DNA of 64,000 bases, taken from assembly GCA_948099385.1 (NCBI GenBank), contig CANUEZ040000047.1, positions 28,848,501-28,912,500 of the forward strand, given 5' to 3'. Shown one piece after another: positions 35,891 to 48,448 of this stretch (position 1 is the stretch's first letter; each line of letters begins with the position of its first letter). Under the pieces are notes generated by a model. That model saw only the letters and a program-made list of their open reading frames with translations. It had not been told where the DNA came from and made no database searches. The position numbers and the translations under genes were made by a program. The stretch is from Fasciola hepatica. Its lineage: Eukaryota; Platyhelminthes; Trematoda; Plagiorchiida; Fasciolidae.

Positions 35891-37189
35891 GGACCTTTTA
35901 CCATCATCCTTATTCCGCCTGCTGCAGCCTCACTGTTGCTGTGTGTTGAGTGACACATGATAGGCAATCTCCGTTGATCTCTTGCATAGTGCACGTGATG
36001 TGAAAGGAGTTGCTATGAGTTCGTTCGACCATCCTGGTCGTAAGTTTTTGACCTAGAATCGTTCACCCTAGATTCGAGCCCCAGTTGGAAGTCGATTGTT
36101 CAGCACTGCTGAAAATTCCTATCAAATACGTACAAGCTGTATTGTCGCTGCTATCCCGATGTCTAGGATTTCTAATCTAGCGGAAACTTAGTCTCACAAG
36201 CTACACTCACGATATGAGTAGAACACGGCTACGGGCAGCAGAACAAATTGCAATCGACTAACGACTAGCAGAACGAAACTATAGCTCAGTTCTGTTGCGG
36301 TACAATCAGTAAATCAGGAGACTTTTACCACCACGAATCAATAAATCCGTTACAAAGGCGTGAATGAGACTGTAGTTGTAATACTAAAGAGAGTCATGAA
36401 TAAATGTCTACAAATAAGCTGAACCTGTGGGAAAACGAGAGGATGTGCCAACATGAATGGACGAATCCGGCACTAGATCTGTTATTTCCGTTGACGTGTG
36501 ATGGCCAGCAGTGGAGTGCAAAGACGGAAACGCTAAGGCTCAAATTTCGAGCCTCCGCTCGGCAGCACAAAAGAAACATTCGGAAAGATTATCTTGCAGA
36601 GTGGATGTAGACGTTTGAGGAAACAAGGTTATGAATAAATACGTGAACTGGTAATGTCATAAACACCGTAAAACTCGAGTATAAACCAAAATGATACTTT
36701 AGAAACAGAGAAAATACATTACGAATATCGGAGGTTCACGATGTACGTACTTACTACTCATGAGTAACTAAATAGAAAGAAGAAGGACAAACTCCCATGT
36801 ATATTGATTCCATGGATTGAGGATGAGTTGAAAATTGGTGACAGGTATATTTTACCAAAATGTTCATCTGTCGTCTGTCAAACAATGAAAAATACACAAA
36901 GACTGACGGATGCATTTGTATATATTTTTCTCGACTGTTTACACTTGAATCTTTCTTGAAACGGTTGCAACTCTTATTGACTTCTTTGATCACCGGTGAC
37001 TCTGTTTACTGATCTGTTGAGCGCCCTTTTACTGGCTGCACTACATCTCTGTGTTGGTCATCATCTCATCGAATTAAGGGATTTTCACTCGCCGTGGTCA
37101 CTGTACGCCGCTATACGCGGTCAGAAATATTTCTATTCCAACGGAATATTGGATCTTCTGCTCAGTTTGATTCAACCGATCATTTGTAT

Positions 37190-38540
37190 TGAGGAATTCC
37201 ATTTCGACCAACAACAAAAAACGTATACGTGCTGGCTGGCTAGCTGCTTTTAACTGCATCCCTTCGGGAAAGATATCCGTCCCGTCTATGTTCAGTACCA
37301 ACATAAGTTCCTTCTTGAGCAAGGTGTCGGATCTAACCCTTGTTCTTAGGTATCGTACTCATGTTCATACGTGTGTGGTTTGCGTACAAGAATCGTGGCT
37401 AAACCCACATATTGCTGACACATTCGTCTCAATAAACGTCTTCAAACATTTCCTGCAGGACAGGACTCCCACCAGCAAGTAGACTGGAGGTGAGTTGGTC
37501 ACATATATCAACTCCACCAGGTGCGACTACTATGAAGACGTTTATTCCTACTCGAGGAACGGTTTTGATTGTTCAGTGCCACACTGAATTTCCTCGCTAC
37601 ATCAGCAATATCACATCAAACTCATAATTAACCATGTTTTATACACGAAACACTGTTTCGTCTTTCTACAATTCTTTTTCATCTCTCATTGTTTCCTTCT
37701 TACGTGACAATTTTGCACATCGTAGTGGGCGATTTTGATCGTGCTTCTATCCAACCCCTCACTGCTTTTGGTTTTATCTGGTTTTTGTGTCCCTCCAACC
37801 AGAAGCTATTCTGTTTTTGACAGGATTATCAACAATCAACCTGAATTATTCTCCCTAAAGTTGTGTATCTTTCTCAATCACTGACCGTTGCCTGCTTCTG
37901 TTGAAGCCTAAGATGTATTCTCCGTCTGCTTTCCACTCTTTCAGGCTAACCAGCCGAATCAAAATCCGTCTTGAACATTTTTCACGTGACAATATTCTTC
38001 TATAAAAACCACTTTCTTATGCATCTTTTCAGTTTCCTTTCGAATCGTCGCTCAGTAGCAGTGTCAAACTTTTCGACATATGCTGCCTCTTAGGAACCCC
38101 ATTTTTCTGTAATGGTCGTGCCGATTCTCTGAAGCTGAAATCCTCAAGAAGATGGAGGGAATGTTTCTACGGATTGGCCTTATGACGAAAGGTTTTAAAA
38201 TTCTTTCGTCAAGATTTGCTGTTATTAGTCGGGTATCTTTCATACCTTTAACTGAACTATCTGCTAAGCTGTGCGAACTAAACCTGGTTGCCTGTCAAAA
38301 GTTCGCTCACAAAATCCTTGTAGAGAGCACCCATCCTTGACAAAGTGATCTATCCAAATGTAACTCTCTTCTACACATTCAGTCCTTCGATCCGTACCCT
38401 CTCGTACTAACATCTACGAAAACAGTACCGCTCCATATCTGGCTCAAATCCTCACAAATCGGGCACGAGTTTTGGCGAAAATCGTTTTACTCATACCATT
38501 GATTCGGTGAGGTGCCAAGTGTAAGTCTTTTTTACTGAAT
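37190..38540 (+). pseudogene. CR1-like LINE, endonuclease region
   Basis: Frame 37189-37482 gives V-C-V-Q-E-S-W-L-N-P-H-I, the APE-endonuclease block with the catalytic Glu, then T-G-G-E-L-V-T-Y-I-N-S-T. At 37720-37760 a frame reads I-V-V-G-D-F-D-R-A, the G-D-F-N catalytic block with N changed to D. Around 37840-37930 more of the family can be read (Q-P-E-L-F-S, K-M-Y-S-P-S-A-F-H-S-F-R-L). From 38000 to 38540 similarity is weak. Frameshifted and dead. Confidence 0.7.
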
Positions 38541-40769
38541 GAGGAGGTTTTTGCACGCAAAAGTCTGATCAAATACAAATTTAAAACCCTGAACGCTTCC
38601 GTAAAAAACTAGATAGTTTGCTTTTTATTTAGAAGACTGAATACTAATCTTTACTAAAAGTGAGTGGTTTATTCTGACTAATGCAGCAAAGTTCAGTACA
38701 GATCCTACAACGTGGTACTTTGCTATTTTTGATTGCGTTGCTACCTCGCAGCTTTTTCGAGTATTGTGCAAGACGAATAGAATTATGCGGAAAAAGTAAA
38801 CGGAAACAAACTCCTCCCTGGAACTCCTAATCATTCACGGCTGGACAAATTCACTGACTGGGGTTTCGGATATCACAAAAATACACTTGAACTAGAAACA
38901 GCTGCGGCATTAGTATGCAATTAATCGCAAACCTACTATACGGGAAATGAGCCGGGTCAGTTTTATTTTGAACAGTATATTAGATATCACATTTAGAAAT
39001 AAAGGAAATGATTTATTTCCAATATGACAACCAGGTAGATTGATATTTTGCAAAAAAGATTTATGCTCAGGAATTACAGTTTGAAACAAAGAATACTTGA
39101 TACAAAAATCGTTTATTAGCCGGTTAAAAATGTTTTACGCGTGGTGAGATCAATCGTTTACTTAAGCGGGTGAACAAATACAAAATGCATCTCTTCGAAC
39201 AACAATTCACTTTAAGTTCTGGTTAAACGGATAATTATCAGAAGTGTATATCCAACAAAAGTTCGTGGGTACAAGTCACACATGTTAACAGTTTATAAAC
39301 AAAATAAGCCCCATAATACTCATACTGTTCAAGTAGTCAGACAGTGCTCGCTAATCCCTGTTTCACCAATATCCCTACAGGGGAGAAACAATGATCACAG
39401 GAGATCATCGTGAACCGAGTGACTGATTTCACTGTCCCAGAGAGAGGTACTGACACAAAATAAACCGCAAATAGTAAGCCCGGACAGACTGGTCGTAATA
39501 TATGGCACCCATCACATACGCACTTTGGGCTCGTGTCTCAAATGGGGCTCGCTGGTTGTGCTAGATGAAGATAAAACGGCTTTGCAGCATTAATTTGAAA
39601 TCAGTAATTGTCATTCCTGCGTCGTTGGTATGCATGTGCCTTGGAGGAATGAACAAACTGGGGTTAAGTCATAAATTTTAGTTCATCGTAAATGAAATTC
39701 AGTGAAATCTAAAATAAGTTTCATTATTTTAAGCCACATGTTTGATACAGTAATTTCAAGTTTGTCCAGATAAGTACTTGACAGATAATCTGATAACATA
39801 AATTTAATGGTAGAATTAAAAATTCGCAAATGATGATCACTATGGAAACCAAACAGATGAGGATTTGACTGTAGAGTTTCACCTCGCCTCAGCTCAAGCT
39901 ACCAACTAACATTTACCGAAAAATCCACAATTGGGAGTATGCTAATCGCTGGACGAAATCAGTGAAATTTCGAAGGATAAATGTTTGACAAGGGGAGTTT
40001 TCACACCATTTATTATTTGCCCTATTTCTGATTACGCAAGCAATTTTTTCGACCAAAAATCTTAATCTGGTCAGTTTACATCCACCTCGTTCTGGGTGAA
40101 CGAAAAGCATTTATATGCATTAAATACTCGTTCTTCATACAATGCCAGCGTGATTGGCAGACGAAGCAGTTAATTCGTACACGCTTCACACCAGCCCACG
40201 CATTTCGCCCATGTAGTTGTGCTGTGATAGAATCCAACCTTTTCTCGGACCGTCTACTGAGCATCAGGTTAAGCAGCAATGCATCAACACATCGGCAGTT
40301 GGTTCATAGGCTGTGTAAGTAGATCCAACTAGATATAAATCAGTTCACCCTTGCCGTCAAAGGCCGATTCTTCACTGAATGCCAATGAACCACTGCAAAG
40401 TGTTCCCAAAACTACCAAAGCAATATCATTCAGTTTGTGCTTTATTTTTTAACACTGTTAGTAGCTAAAATTCAGATCTCTACCATGGATAATGGAAAAT
40501 GTATAGTGGGGTGAATCGTGTTTCTTCAAAATAGAAACCATTCTCATCTTCAGTTGTATCCAAAGAGGCAGTACAGTTTACCTTCGAAAGGTCTTCGATT
40601 ATTTCGAGAAAAATCATCAAATCAAAATAAAATCTCATGTTTTCGCCTAAGGGGAATAAATGTGACCAGTAATCCGTGTTTAGTAAAGAGTGTGTTTCAT
40701 TTATGTATTTCCTACAGGTACTTGCGAATCGTTTTTAGGAATGATAATGCTTTGCTCTCCTGAATATCC
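38541..40769. other. Unrecognised DNA
   Basis: AT-rich, short frames only, no motif. Confidence 0.55.
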
Positions 40770-41620
40770 TTTGAACTCCACTATTCAAACGCAAACCTCA
40801 GGTCATCCGACCAACCTAGCACTCGGAAGTACCAGACTCGAGTTTCACTCCTGTTAGAACTCACCACTGGTGCATATCCTCCGCCTCACCCATTGTTTGA
40901 ACCCTGGGACTTTTCATCTGGAATGTGTGTGTGTTACCACAGCTCCACTTGCGGAAACCCCACAGCAAGCCCGACGGGGCGAAGAAGGATGTGCACAGTG
41001 AATGAGCCCTAACAAGAGTGAAGCCGGAGTATGGTGCTTCCAAGTACTAGGTTGATCGGATAATCGGGTGACCTGAGGTTCGTGCAAGAAAAGTGGAGTT
41101 AAAAGACAGTCAAAACAAGCAGTGTTTTGTTGACTTACTGATTGCGTTAAGCTGTATAAAATCATTTCGCCATCTTCTGGAATGTCGTCGTAAATCATCA
41201 GACCCCGAAATTCAGATCGTGACCATTTCAGATTGATGTCTTGTGTAATCATTATCCAAATATTTCATTTTTAGCAAAATTATTTCCGTAACTGAACACT
41301 TTTTTTCAAGCAACCTTCTTGAGATACATCGGCAATGCAATTGTCGGTAGTCTTGTTCTGTGAATTCCCCACTTAGTTCACAAATTGAATGGGTTACTTT
41401 TGACAACATTTCAAAGACGGCGTATATTCAACCTTTCCTATATACTCGTCTACTTCGATCCGCGAATAAAGTTTGAAGGGTGTAATTTTGAAAAATATAA
41501 TTTTCCCGGTTTGTTAACTGTGTAGATCTGAGTTCTCATCACTCCGAAGTTCGGTGGAACAAATCATTTCGGGATGCGAAGTTTCATCTTCGAGCACATT
41601 CTGTGGATGAACATTTACGA
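40770..41620 (-). repeat. Inverted-duplication module, copy B
   Basis: Reverse-orientation partner of 17625-18480. The same peptide block is open on the minus strand at about 41120-41245, differing at only a few residues. Similarity ends on one side near 41620 and on the other with the foldback element at 40770. Confidence 0.75.
40771..41101 (+). mobile_element. Foldback/MITE-like element with tRNA-like core, copy B
   Basis: Same structure as copy A. Arms at about 40771-40860 and 41010-41101 can pair; the core has GGTTTGAACCC-type sequence near 40894-40904 (complement reads as a B box). The element would form a long hairpin. Confidence 0.6.
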
Positions 41621-42134
41621 GGTCTCAGTGTCGGGATATGTTAACCGGAGGAAGGGGCTTGTGCAGTAATTGCAGTGCTGGAATGAATTCACAGTTTTAA
41701 GGATAGTCAGGAGATATTCATCCAACGTATTAAACAGTTACTGAGCAATTAACAGGTAGAACTAAGTGGTGTACATACCAATAGATAATTAGGCTAATGC
41801 TCAGCTATTGAATAAAATAACAGTTATTTATACAGGATGCACCGGAGAAGTATTTTACCAGTACCAACTGTGGAACTATTGATAAGGTCGGTTAGATAAG
41901 ATGATTCACACAACGCAGCGTTGGGGAATTCACAGGTGAAAACCACAATTCTGGTGCAATGTAAAACTGGATTACATAATCCACATCAAGAATCATTACA
42001 CAGTGAAACAATGACTGGAAGATCATTGCTAAGCAATGCCTCAATCAATAAAGTATCCACGATTACCTGATCCATTTTCCACAATGATCATGAAATATCT
42101 GATGAGGAATCTGAGTATGATGGTGCAACGGTCT

Positions 42135-42300
42135 AGGGAATATTTGCCGTTACTGCTACTGTTACCGCTACGGCTACTGCTGCTGCTGAAAATGAATATA
42201 AGAACGGGAATAAAAATCATTTCATTTGTTGACATTATTACTGTTATTGTTATTATTACCATTATTATGACTACTATTATTTTTGTGATGATGAAAACTG
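42135..42300 (+). repeat. Trinucleotide-rich tract
   Basis: Imperfect CTN/CTG units (about 42150-42190) followed by imperfect ATT/TTATTA units (about 42230-42290). Simple sequence; frames through it are not genes. Confidence 0.8.
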
Positions 42301-42944
42301 ATAATATGTCTGCGATGGCCCCTTAGGTTAGTCATAAACAGCTAGAAAGCAGTAGCCACGAAGTGGAAAATTAGAAATGCACTCCAGAAAACAACTTGTT
42401 ATTCGGGCTTCTTTTGGCAATCCTGTGAGTCCTCGATGGATGATGCGATCGATTGGCCATTACGAGTAGATCACGGTTATATTGCGTACGCATAGTTTAC
42501 CGAAACCTGTATTTAGTCATCATTAAATAATATCGAGATGACCATCATAAAATGCCGACAGAATTCACTTCGTTGAAATCCTGAAATTTTAAATTCCAAA
42601 TGCTGACCACATGAAGTATCTGAGATCTTTTCTGAGCATCACTGCCTCTAAATGCCTCAGTAAGATCGGGATAAAGTGTTTCAGGCTCCGAGTTGGCTAG
42701 TCTTCTTGGAAGCCCCTCGAAATGTTCTCAAATGACCGTGCGTCTGTCATAGCCCCTGTTGAGAAAGTTTTACTCACTGATTTTTCGTGACGAAGGTGTT
42801 CTCACTAACGTGAGAAGCAAAAGTCAATGCCCGGCTCCCTCTACCTGGTTGGCTGAATGAAAGTCAGCCCGGGGAATATCGCTTACCGCTGATTCCAAAC
42901 CAACCACGGGTGGCGCATTAGGCGCAAAACACTATGCTCTCCAA

Positions 42945-43010
42945 CATCTGTGGCGGAGTGGTTTACTGGGCACCCAGGATATTTGACTTCATCCAAAGAG
43001 AAAATGAACT
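42945..43010 (+). other. tRNA A-box-like sequence
   Basis: A TGTGGCGGAGTGGTTTACTGG run looks like the 5' part of a Leu/Ser-type tRNA or SINE head, but no B box at the right distance. Recorded as a possible SINE relic. Confidence 0.25.
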
Positions 43011-43469
43011 GAGCATTCAGTCACCGACAGCCCGTGGTTTCCAGAAGAGACAAGTTAAGCATACAATTGGCCGCTGGCTTATCTGGTCCAACTTTGCTGC
43101 CTTGCAGGATGCGCCCGGCTGCGCAAAAGCTAGAGGTGCAATCCTCGAATAAAAATGCTTGCTCTGGACCGGGTGATCGAGTAGTACAATAGCCTACAAC
43201 ACAAAAAAGTATGACAGACTGTACCACCATGATTGATTGCTCTTCCACGAGCCCAAACAAACACTCTCCTACACCATGCAAAACATTTTCTCCCATTTTC
43301 CCTCCCTTTCTACTTTCTTTCCCATTTCCACATCCCATTAGTTCTTTGGTTCACCGTGCCTCCTGTGGTGCCATCAAAGGAATTCCCGTCTACGTTCTTT
43401 CTTGTTCTTCAACTAGCTTCTGAATGTTATCGAAACTGCTACCACCAACATATGCCCCACTTCTTCGTT

Positions 43470-44567
43470 GATGCCCATTCAAACTAGCCCCTTTCAATGC
43501 GCGAACACTTATAGGGCAACAGACGGTTCAGCCGATACTCTTGAATCACTAAGAACTGGTGTACGTTGCAATCAGGAGACTCACGTCAGAGACTCCAGTT
43601 CCGTGATTCGATTGGGGCCCTCATCTAACCCTTACGAGGAGTTTCACTTACGCCCTTCTGGGGACACTGAAGTTGTGGCTCCTGGTCTTACTGGCATTAG
43701 TATTGGCGTTGGCCTCAGTGGAAGAGCTGAAGCCGCGCTGCCAGACTGGATCCCAGTAGACAGTCGTTTGTGAGCAGTGAGACTCAAGGAATCTTGTAAA
43801 CTGAGCAGCTGCAGCTCCAATAGACGAAATCTGTTTGTCTTTTCGGGGTATGCACCCACCGATCGCGTCCCAGATACAATCAAACATACCATCTACCAAA
43901 AGCTCCACGACCTCTTGCACAATGCAACCCAGGTTGATAGTGGGGTTTTAGCAGAAGATCATATTGCTACAATAGGCCAGCTTTCATCGGACTAGGCGAA
44001 TCTAGGATGTCCTTCAGGGCTAAATTCCTATCATTTAGAGAACGGGGAACGGTTGTTAGCACTGTGCTCAGACCATCGACTGTTTCTAGTCAGTACGAAC
44101 GTCGAACTTTCTAACCACCGGTAAACCATGTGGGTTCCGTCTTACTGGAGTCAACAGTAGACTCAGATCGACCACATCGCTGTAAGCCACAACTGGTGGG
44201 GTTGCATACAAGATTGTCCCTGGTATTGGAGCAAATCCTCCACTTGGTTCCGACCACGCATTGGTTTGCACTAAACTGTCCACGTGCTTCGATGGGTGCT
44301 CCAAACGCATCTTACAACGGATGTTAAATTTCGATAAGCCATGCTATCTACCTCACTTATCCGTCTTCGAAAATGCACTAGTTGAAAAGCAAGCTACAGC
44401 ATCACATGATGACATAAACCAGCGCTGGTCGCTTATCAGAAATGCTTTGCGTTCTGTTGGCCTGGTAAGTTGCCGCCTGCCTCCTTGTCTTGCGAGACCC
44501 CGGGGTTTCTGCCTAATCTCTCGGCCTTCTCGAAGCACGTCGCAGTTCTCGAAATGTTCGGGAAAAT
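43470..44567 (+). pseudogene. LINE with APE-type endonuclease (RTE-like)
   Basis: Three overlapping frames give one endonuclease: E-T-H-V-R-D-S-S (catalytic Glu block), G-D-T-E-V-V-A-P-G-L-T-G-I, A-A-L-P-D-W-I-P-V-D-S-R-L, then F-V-F-S-G-Y-A-P-T-D, Q-K-L-H-D-L, V-L-A-E-D (family V-L-A-G-D-F-N), then A-L-C-S-D-H-R-L-F, Q-I-D-H-I-A-V-S and D-H-A-L-V-C. Frame changes occur near 43775 and 44000 and further on. The G-D-F-N motif is lost, so the enzyme would be inactive. A linker part runs to about 44567 with no RT after it. Confidence 0.8.
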
Positions 44568-44908
44568 AATTTTATTGGCTTGACAATACAGTTCAGTCTT
44601 CTCACCTCCACGGTGCTACTGAAAAATGAAATCATTTCAAAAGGAGAACTGTGTAGTACTGCTTCTTTTTGTTCATTGGAAAAGGCACCAAGTTGTTGTA
44701 CCGGGTACGATTTTCCTGTCTGCATTTGAGGATGAAGTTCAATATTTGGTACCGGAGTTATCAAAACGTCTCTGAGCAATTCAGTAAAGTAAGCTGACCA
44801 CTGAGATACGGATTGAAGCCATAGTTTAACTGAGCTATTAAGAGATGGCAAATCTTTGTGTGAACCTAGTTCCTCAAGGCACGAGACGACCATATAAGAA
44901 ACATTCAA
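44513..44908 (-). CDS. Unidentified 131-residue open frame
   Basis: Open from Met at 44908 to a stop at 44513, on the strand opposite to the LINE endonuclease and overlapping its last 55 bases. It contains L-W-L-Q-S-V-S-Q-W-S-A-Y-F-T-E-L-L, which vaguely recalls the W-x-x-Y-F-x-x-L-L block in LINE linkers, but no other LINE block follows. I do not recognise a domain. It may be chance, a LINE linker in inverted orientation, or an exon. Confidence 0.25.
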   Translation of the reverse strand: MNVSYMVVSCLEELGSHKDLPSLNSSVKLWLQSVSQWSAYFTELLRDVLITPVPNIELHPQMQTGKSYPVQQLGAFSNEQKEAVLHSSPFEMISFFSSTVEVRRLNCIVKPIKLFSRTFRELRRASRRPRD

Positions 44909-45254
44909 GTCAGTTCGAGTCCTGCATGTTCAAACCTTGTCCATTGATCCCAAAATCCTACGGGTGAGATTTTGTGAAATCCGGCAATCCCAAAGACAAC
45001 CTGTTCACTCAATTACGTGTGCAATGGTAAACAGGAAACTTTGCACTCACTCGGGATGAATGAGGGATGTTCATGCTTTCTCCGAAACCGATGAAGGTAA
45101 ACCACGAGAAATGGAGTTCTGAGACGTTTTGTGGACATATATGATGATGTGAACCTAATCATCAGTTATACCTAAATAAATTACAAAAAGAATCGTTTAC
45201 CTCTTTTTGGTTATTATCCAAAAAATAACAACATTTCTGGGAGCGGTTAGTGTG

Positions 45255-45330
45255 CAACCCTTGGCGGCCGAGTGGGAAACTGGCCGACGGCCTCAGGATT
45301 TAAACACGACTTCATTGTCTGATCCCAAGA
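45255..45330 (+). other. tRNA-like relic
   Basis: Contains TTGGCGGCCGAGTGGGAAAC followed after about 30 bases by AGGATTTAAACACGA, a decayed A-box/B-box pair. Could be a SINE head; no second copy found in the window. Confidence 0.25.
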
Positions 45331-48184
45331 AGAAGTCTCTTTGGTCGTCCCCAAGATGCAAGCATTTCTTCTTGTCATGTCCTAAAAGAAGTCTGTTTGG
45401 TCAGTACTAATGTAAAACAACACATTTCGTGTTGAATGCCCTTGTACGCAGAGCGCTGACCGAAGCTTCCGTGCTTCGGCCAATGATTACCCAATATGGA
45501 CTGGGTCAATTATACGACCCAAAACGAAAAAATGTTCCACCGTCAAAGAAGTGTGGGATTTCACTTCTTTCGGTCCGAGAAAACTGAGTTAACTCGTCGA
45601 TTTTGAAAACCCTTGGAGGGTGCGCGCCGGCTGTCGGTGAGCAAAGCAGCAATCTGTTCTGTCATTGTGTAGGTTACAGCAGCCGTAAATTAGCTGGTAG
45701 AAAATACTTGTGACACCGAGATCAGTAAGATTAAACGGAAAACCTGAATCCTGCGACTTATTTTTCTCTCTGTAGTGGAAAGTTGGTTAGTATAGACAAA
45801 GACTTTAAATTATACTTATGGATCAGGTATCCTCCACGTCTATGCAAATGCCAGTGCACAGGCAACCGGTACCCACCATGCTCCGTGCATACAAAATAAA
45901 TCCGAACTTTCCCTCTAATCACCGTGTTCGCAGGTCGACCACCCCATCTAATCCCATAGTCAAGTACACCCACACGGACTAGATGGTTCTGAGGGAAAAC
46001 TGAACGATACTTGTAAAAACGCAAAGCATTCTGTTACATTCATCGATGGTCAGTAAGACAAAATAAACTGAAAACAATAAACCATCAAACAGTTTCCTCA
46101 AATAATGTTGGGTTATCGGAGCATCCCGAAGTCTGTCAAGGATAGATATGACAATAAAATAGATTTCCTGATTAATTCAGTATTATAATAGGCATATTGC
46201 CCAAAGGTAGCAGATGGGAACCAGTGAGAAATACAAAAGTGAGGGCTGTGAAACTCAAGAGGAATTACTTATTAGTTCAATAAAACTGATCATTCCAGTT
46301 CTGCTGTGAAAGGACAATCATAATTCATTTTCGCAACAAACATCTTTTCAAAAACAATCACAGTGATTGATCACTTCCACATCCTGAATATGATAATTTC
46401 CTGCAACTACCACTCAAAGTCAGTGACATCTGGATCGGTCGACATACTTTTTCACGTCTCCGGCAATTATGTCCTAATTTACAAGCAAAAAAAACAGAGA
46501 TTATTATTCTATACGGACCGAACGTTATTTCATGTTTACACTTGACCGCTTCACAAATTAGTTTGATTAAAATGAAAAATTGAAACCGGTTGAGCATTCT
46601 TCTGTCAGCGAGCTCAAGCACGAGATAAAGTTCATTAAAATCAGTTGCAAAGCTATTTCATTTATTCGCAAAGAATCTCGTTTCGACTGTGATTCTCATT
46701 TAAGTAAAAGTGCATAAGTGGTCACAAGATAATCACAGAAACCCACATGGTGCTGGTAAAATGAAGTTCATTTCAGCTAACTGGTTCGTTGGTGACAGTG
46801 TGGAACTACTGATGATTTCTTCAGCTATTTTTCTGTACATATTGTTGTGGTTATCATAAAACACGTAACACGCAAAATGCAGTAAGTTCTATGAGGATAT
46901 GACTCCCGTGGTATTTCTCTCCGCTTCTTCTTTTCAGATTATTCCGCTGTGCAGTTTACCGTCCTCGATCCGCGGATCAAGATGATCTAGTTTCAGGCAA
47001 ATGGGTTTTACTTATTCGTCACTATTTTCTATCTGGCCAGATTTACAATGAGGTCATATTTTTACTCTTCAAACCAACAAAATAGTCAACAGATTCAAGT
47101 GAATTTAACCCTTAAAATTCACGTTTCCTTAAGTCGCATAGTTGCTTGAAGTTTCACATTATGCTTTGTACGTCGCTGTGTTTCATATTATTCAGAGGGA
47201 TTCTGTTTGATTCAATCCACATTTCTATAATGAAAACATTCAACAGGAAAGTACACACAGACCCCAATGGTGTGACAGCATTACAGGGAATGCAGTTCAA
47301 TTTCACACAGAATTTCTCTTCAATTCCCAACAATGCTTTTTGGTTTGTCCTTTTCCATTCGCAGCAACATAGGTAGTTGCATATTTTCGAAATGAGTGGT
47401 ACGGTCTGCTATCTAGATGACAAGACTAAGTTCTTCCCAAAGCACATAAACATTTCGAAAATCCATAATTGGGACCATGTACTCGTTATGAATGTAGGTC
47501 TTATTACGCAATGAAATACCTTTGGAAGAACCCTCTAAAAGTGACCTGATACCTGATGGAACAGTTGTGATGAATAGATCAGGAGATTTACATTCTACTG
47601 TTTAATGGGTTTCAGTACTAAGTGGCTACTGTAGATTCATGTATAAGAGTATAAGAGTTTATATTTACATTTGAATAGTCCTGGCACAGAGAGTGCGTAC
47701 TCCTTGTTGCTGTGCTACGATTTTTGGGTGGCTAGCTTCTTTTAGATGATCTCATCTAGAAGCATATTTGATAGGATCAGACGCCTGCAACAGTATGTGA
47801 CAGAATACAGGTTGTCGTTCATCACATGGGTGAACAAATGAATCAAATTTTCTCTGGTTGGTTCTAGTTATAATATGGTTCATCATATTTCTTCGTGCAT
47901 AACTGACTGACCATTAGGATGGAGTGGGTTAAAATCACGATTGAATGAATTAGCCGATTTTGCCACGTAACCATTCCTCCGGCATTTTCTATTTTGGATG
48001 CATTTATTTAGGAATGGGTCGAAATAAAGAGCGCTGAAGTCATTCATTGCTTCCACATCAAAACCACGGGGAAAATCCTGTCCTACAAGTTAACTGAACA
48101 GATTGTTGGTTTGAATAAATCCGAGATTTTCATTCTTATTGCTCACTTTTCACAAATATTCATAAATATCTTGTTTCTGTTCAG

Positions 48185-48448
48185 TTGCTTATGAACTCCA
48201 GATATAATGTATTGGAACTGAGTTCAAGTCGAAATACATTGAGAAAACGATGTCTTGTGATTTTCATCTTTAAGTGTGCGATAGCTGGCAACTCCACGTC
48301 CGCTCGAATGCTGGCAGTCAGTCAACGTTTGCAAAATGATTACCGAAATTCCGACAATGCTCTGCTACCAGATATGACACGACTACATATTGACTCTTTC
48401 GACATTAGTTCATTTCATCTTAAACTTGAACAACTGCCAGGGGATTGA
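48185..48448 (+). CDS. Candidate terminal exon, unidentified
   Basis: A frame of 87 residues preceded directly by a good splice-acceptor context (a T-rich tract ending T-T-C-A-G at about 48184), ending in TGA. Mixed composition with C-A-I-A-G-N-S-T-S-A-R-M-L-A-V-S-Q-R; no domain recognised. Without a matching upstream exon it may be chance. Confidence 0.2.
   Translation: MLMNSRYNVLELSSSRNTLRKRCLVIFIFKCAIAGNSTSARMLAVSQRLQNDYRNSDNALLPDMTRLHIDSFDISSFHLKLEQLPGD

Noticed and set aside
42135..42310. Hydrophobic Leu/Ile-rich frames
   Set aside because: Encoded by imperfect trinucleotide repeats.
46860..46960. GTAAGT donor followed about 55 bases later by a strong acceptor
   Set aside because: The flanking frames contain stops and no protein-like sequence, so a short intron is not supported.
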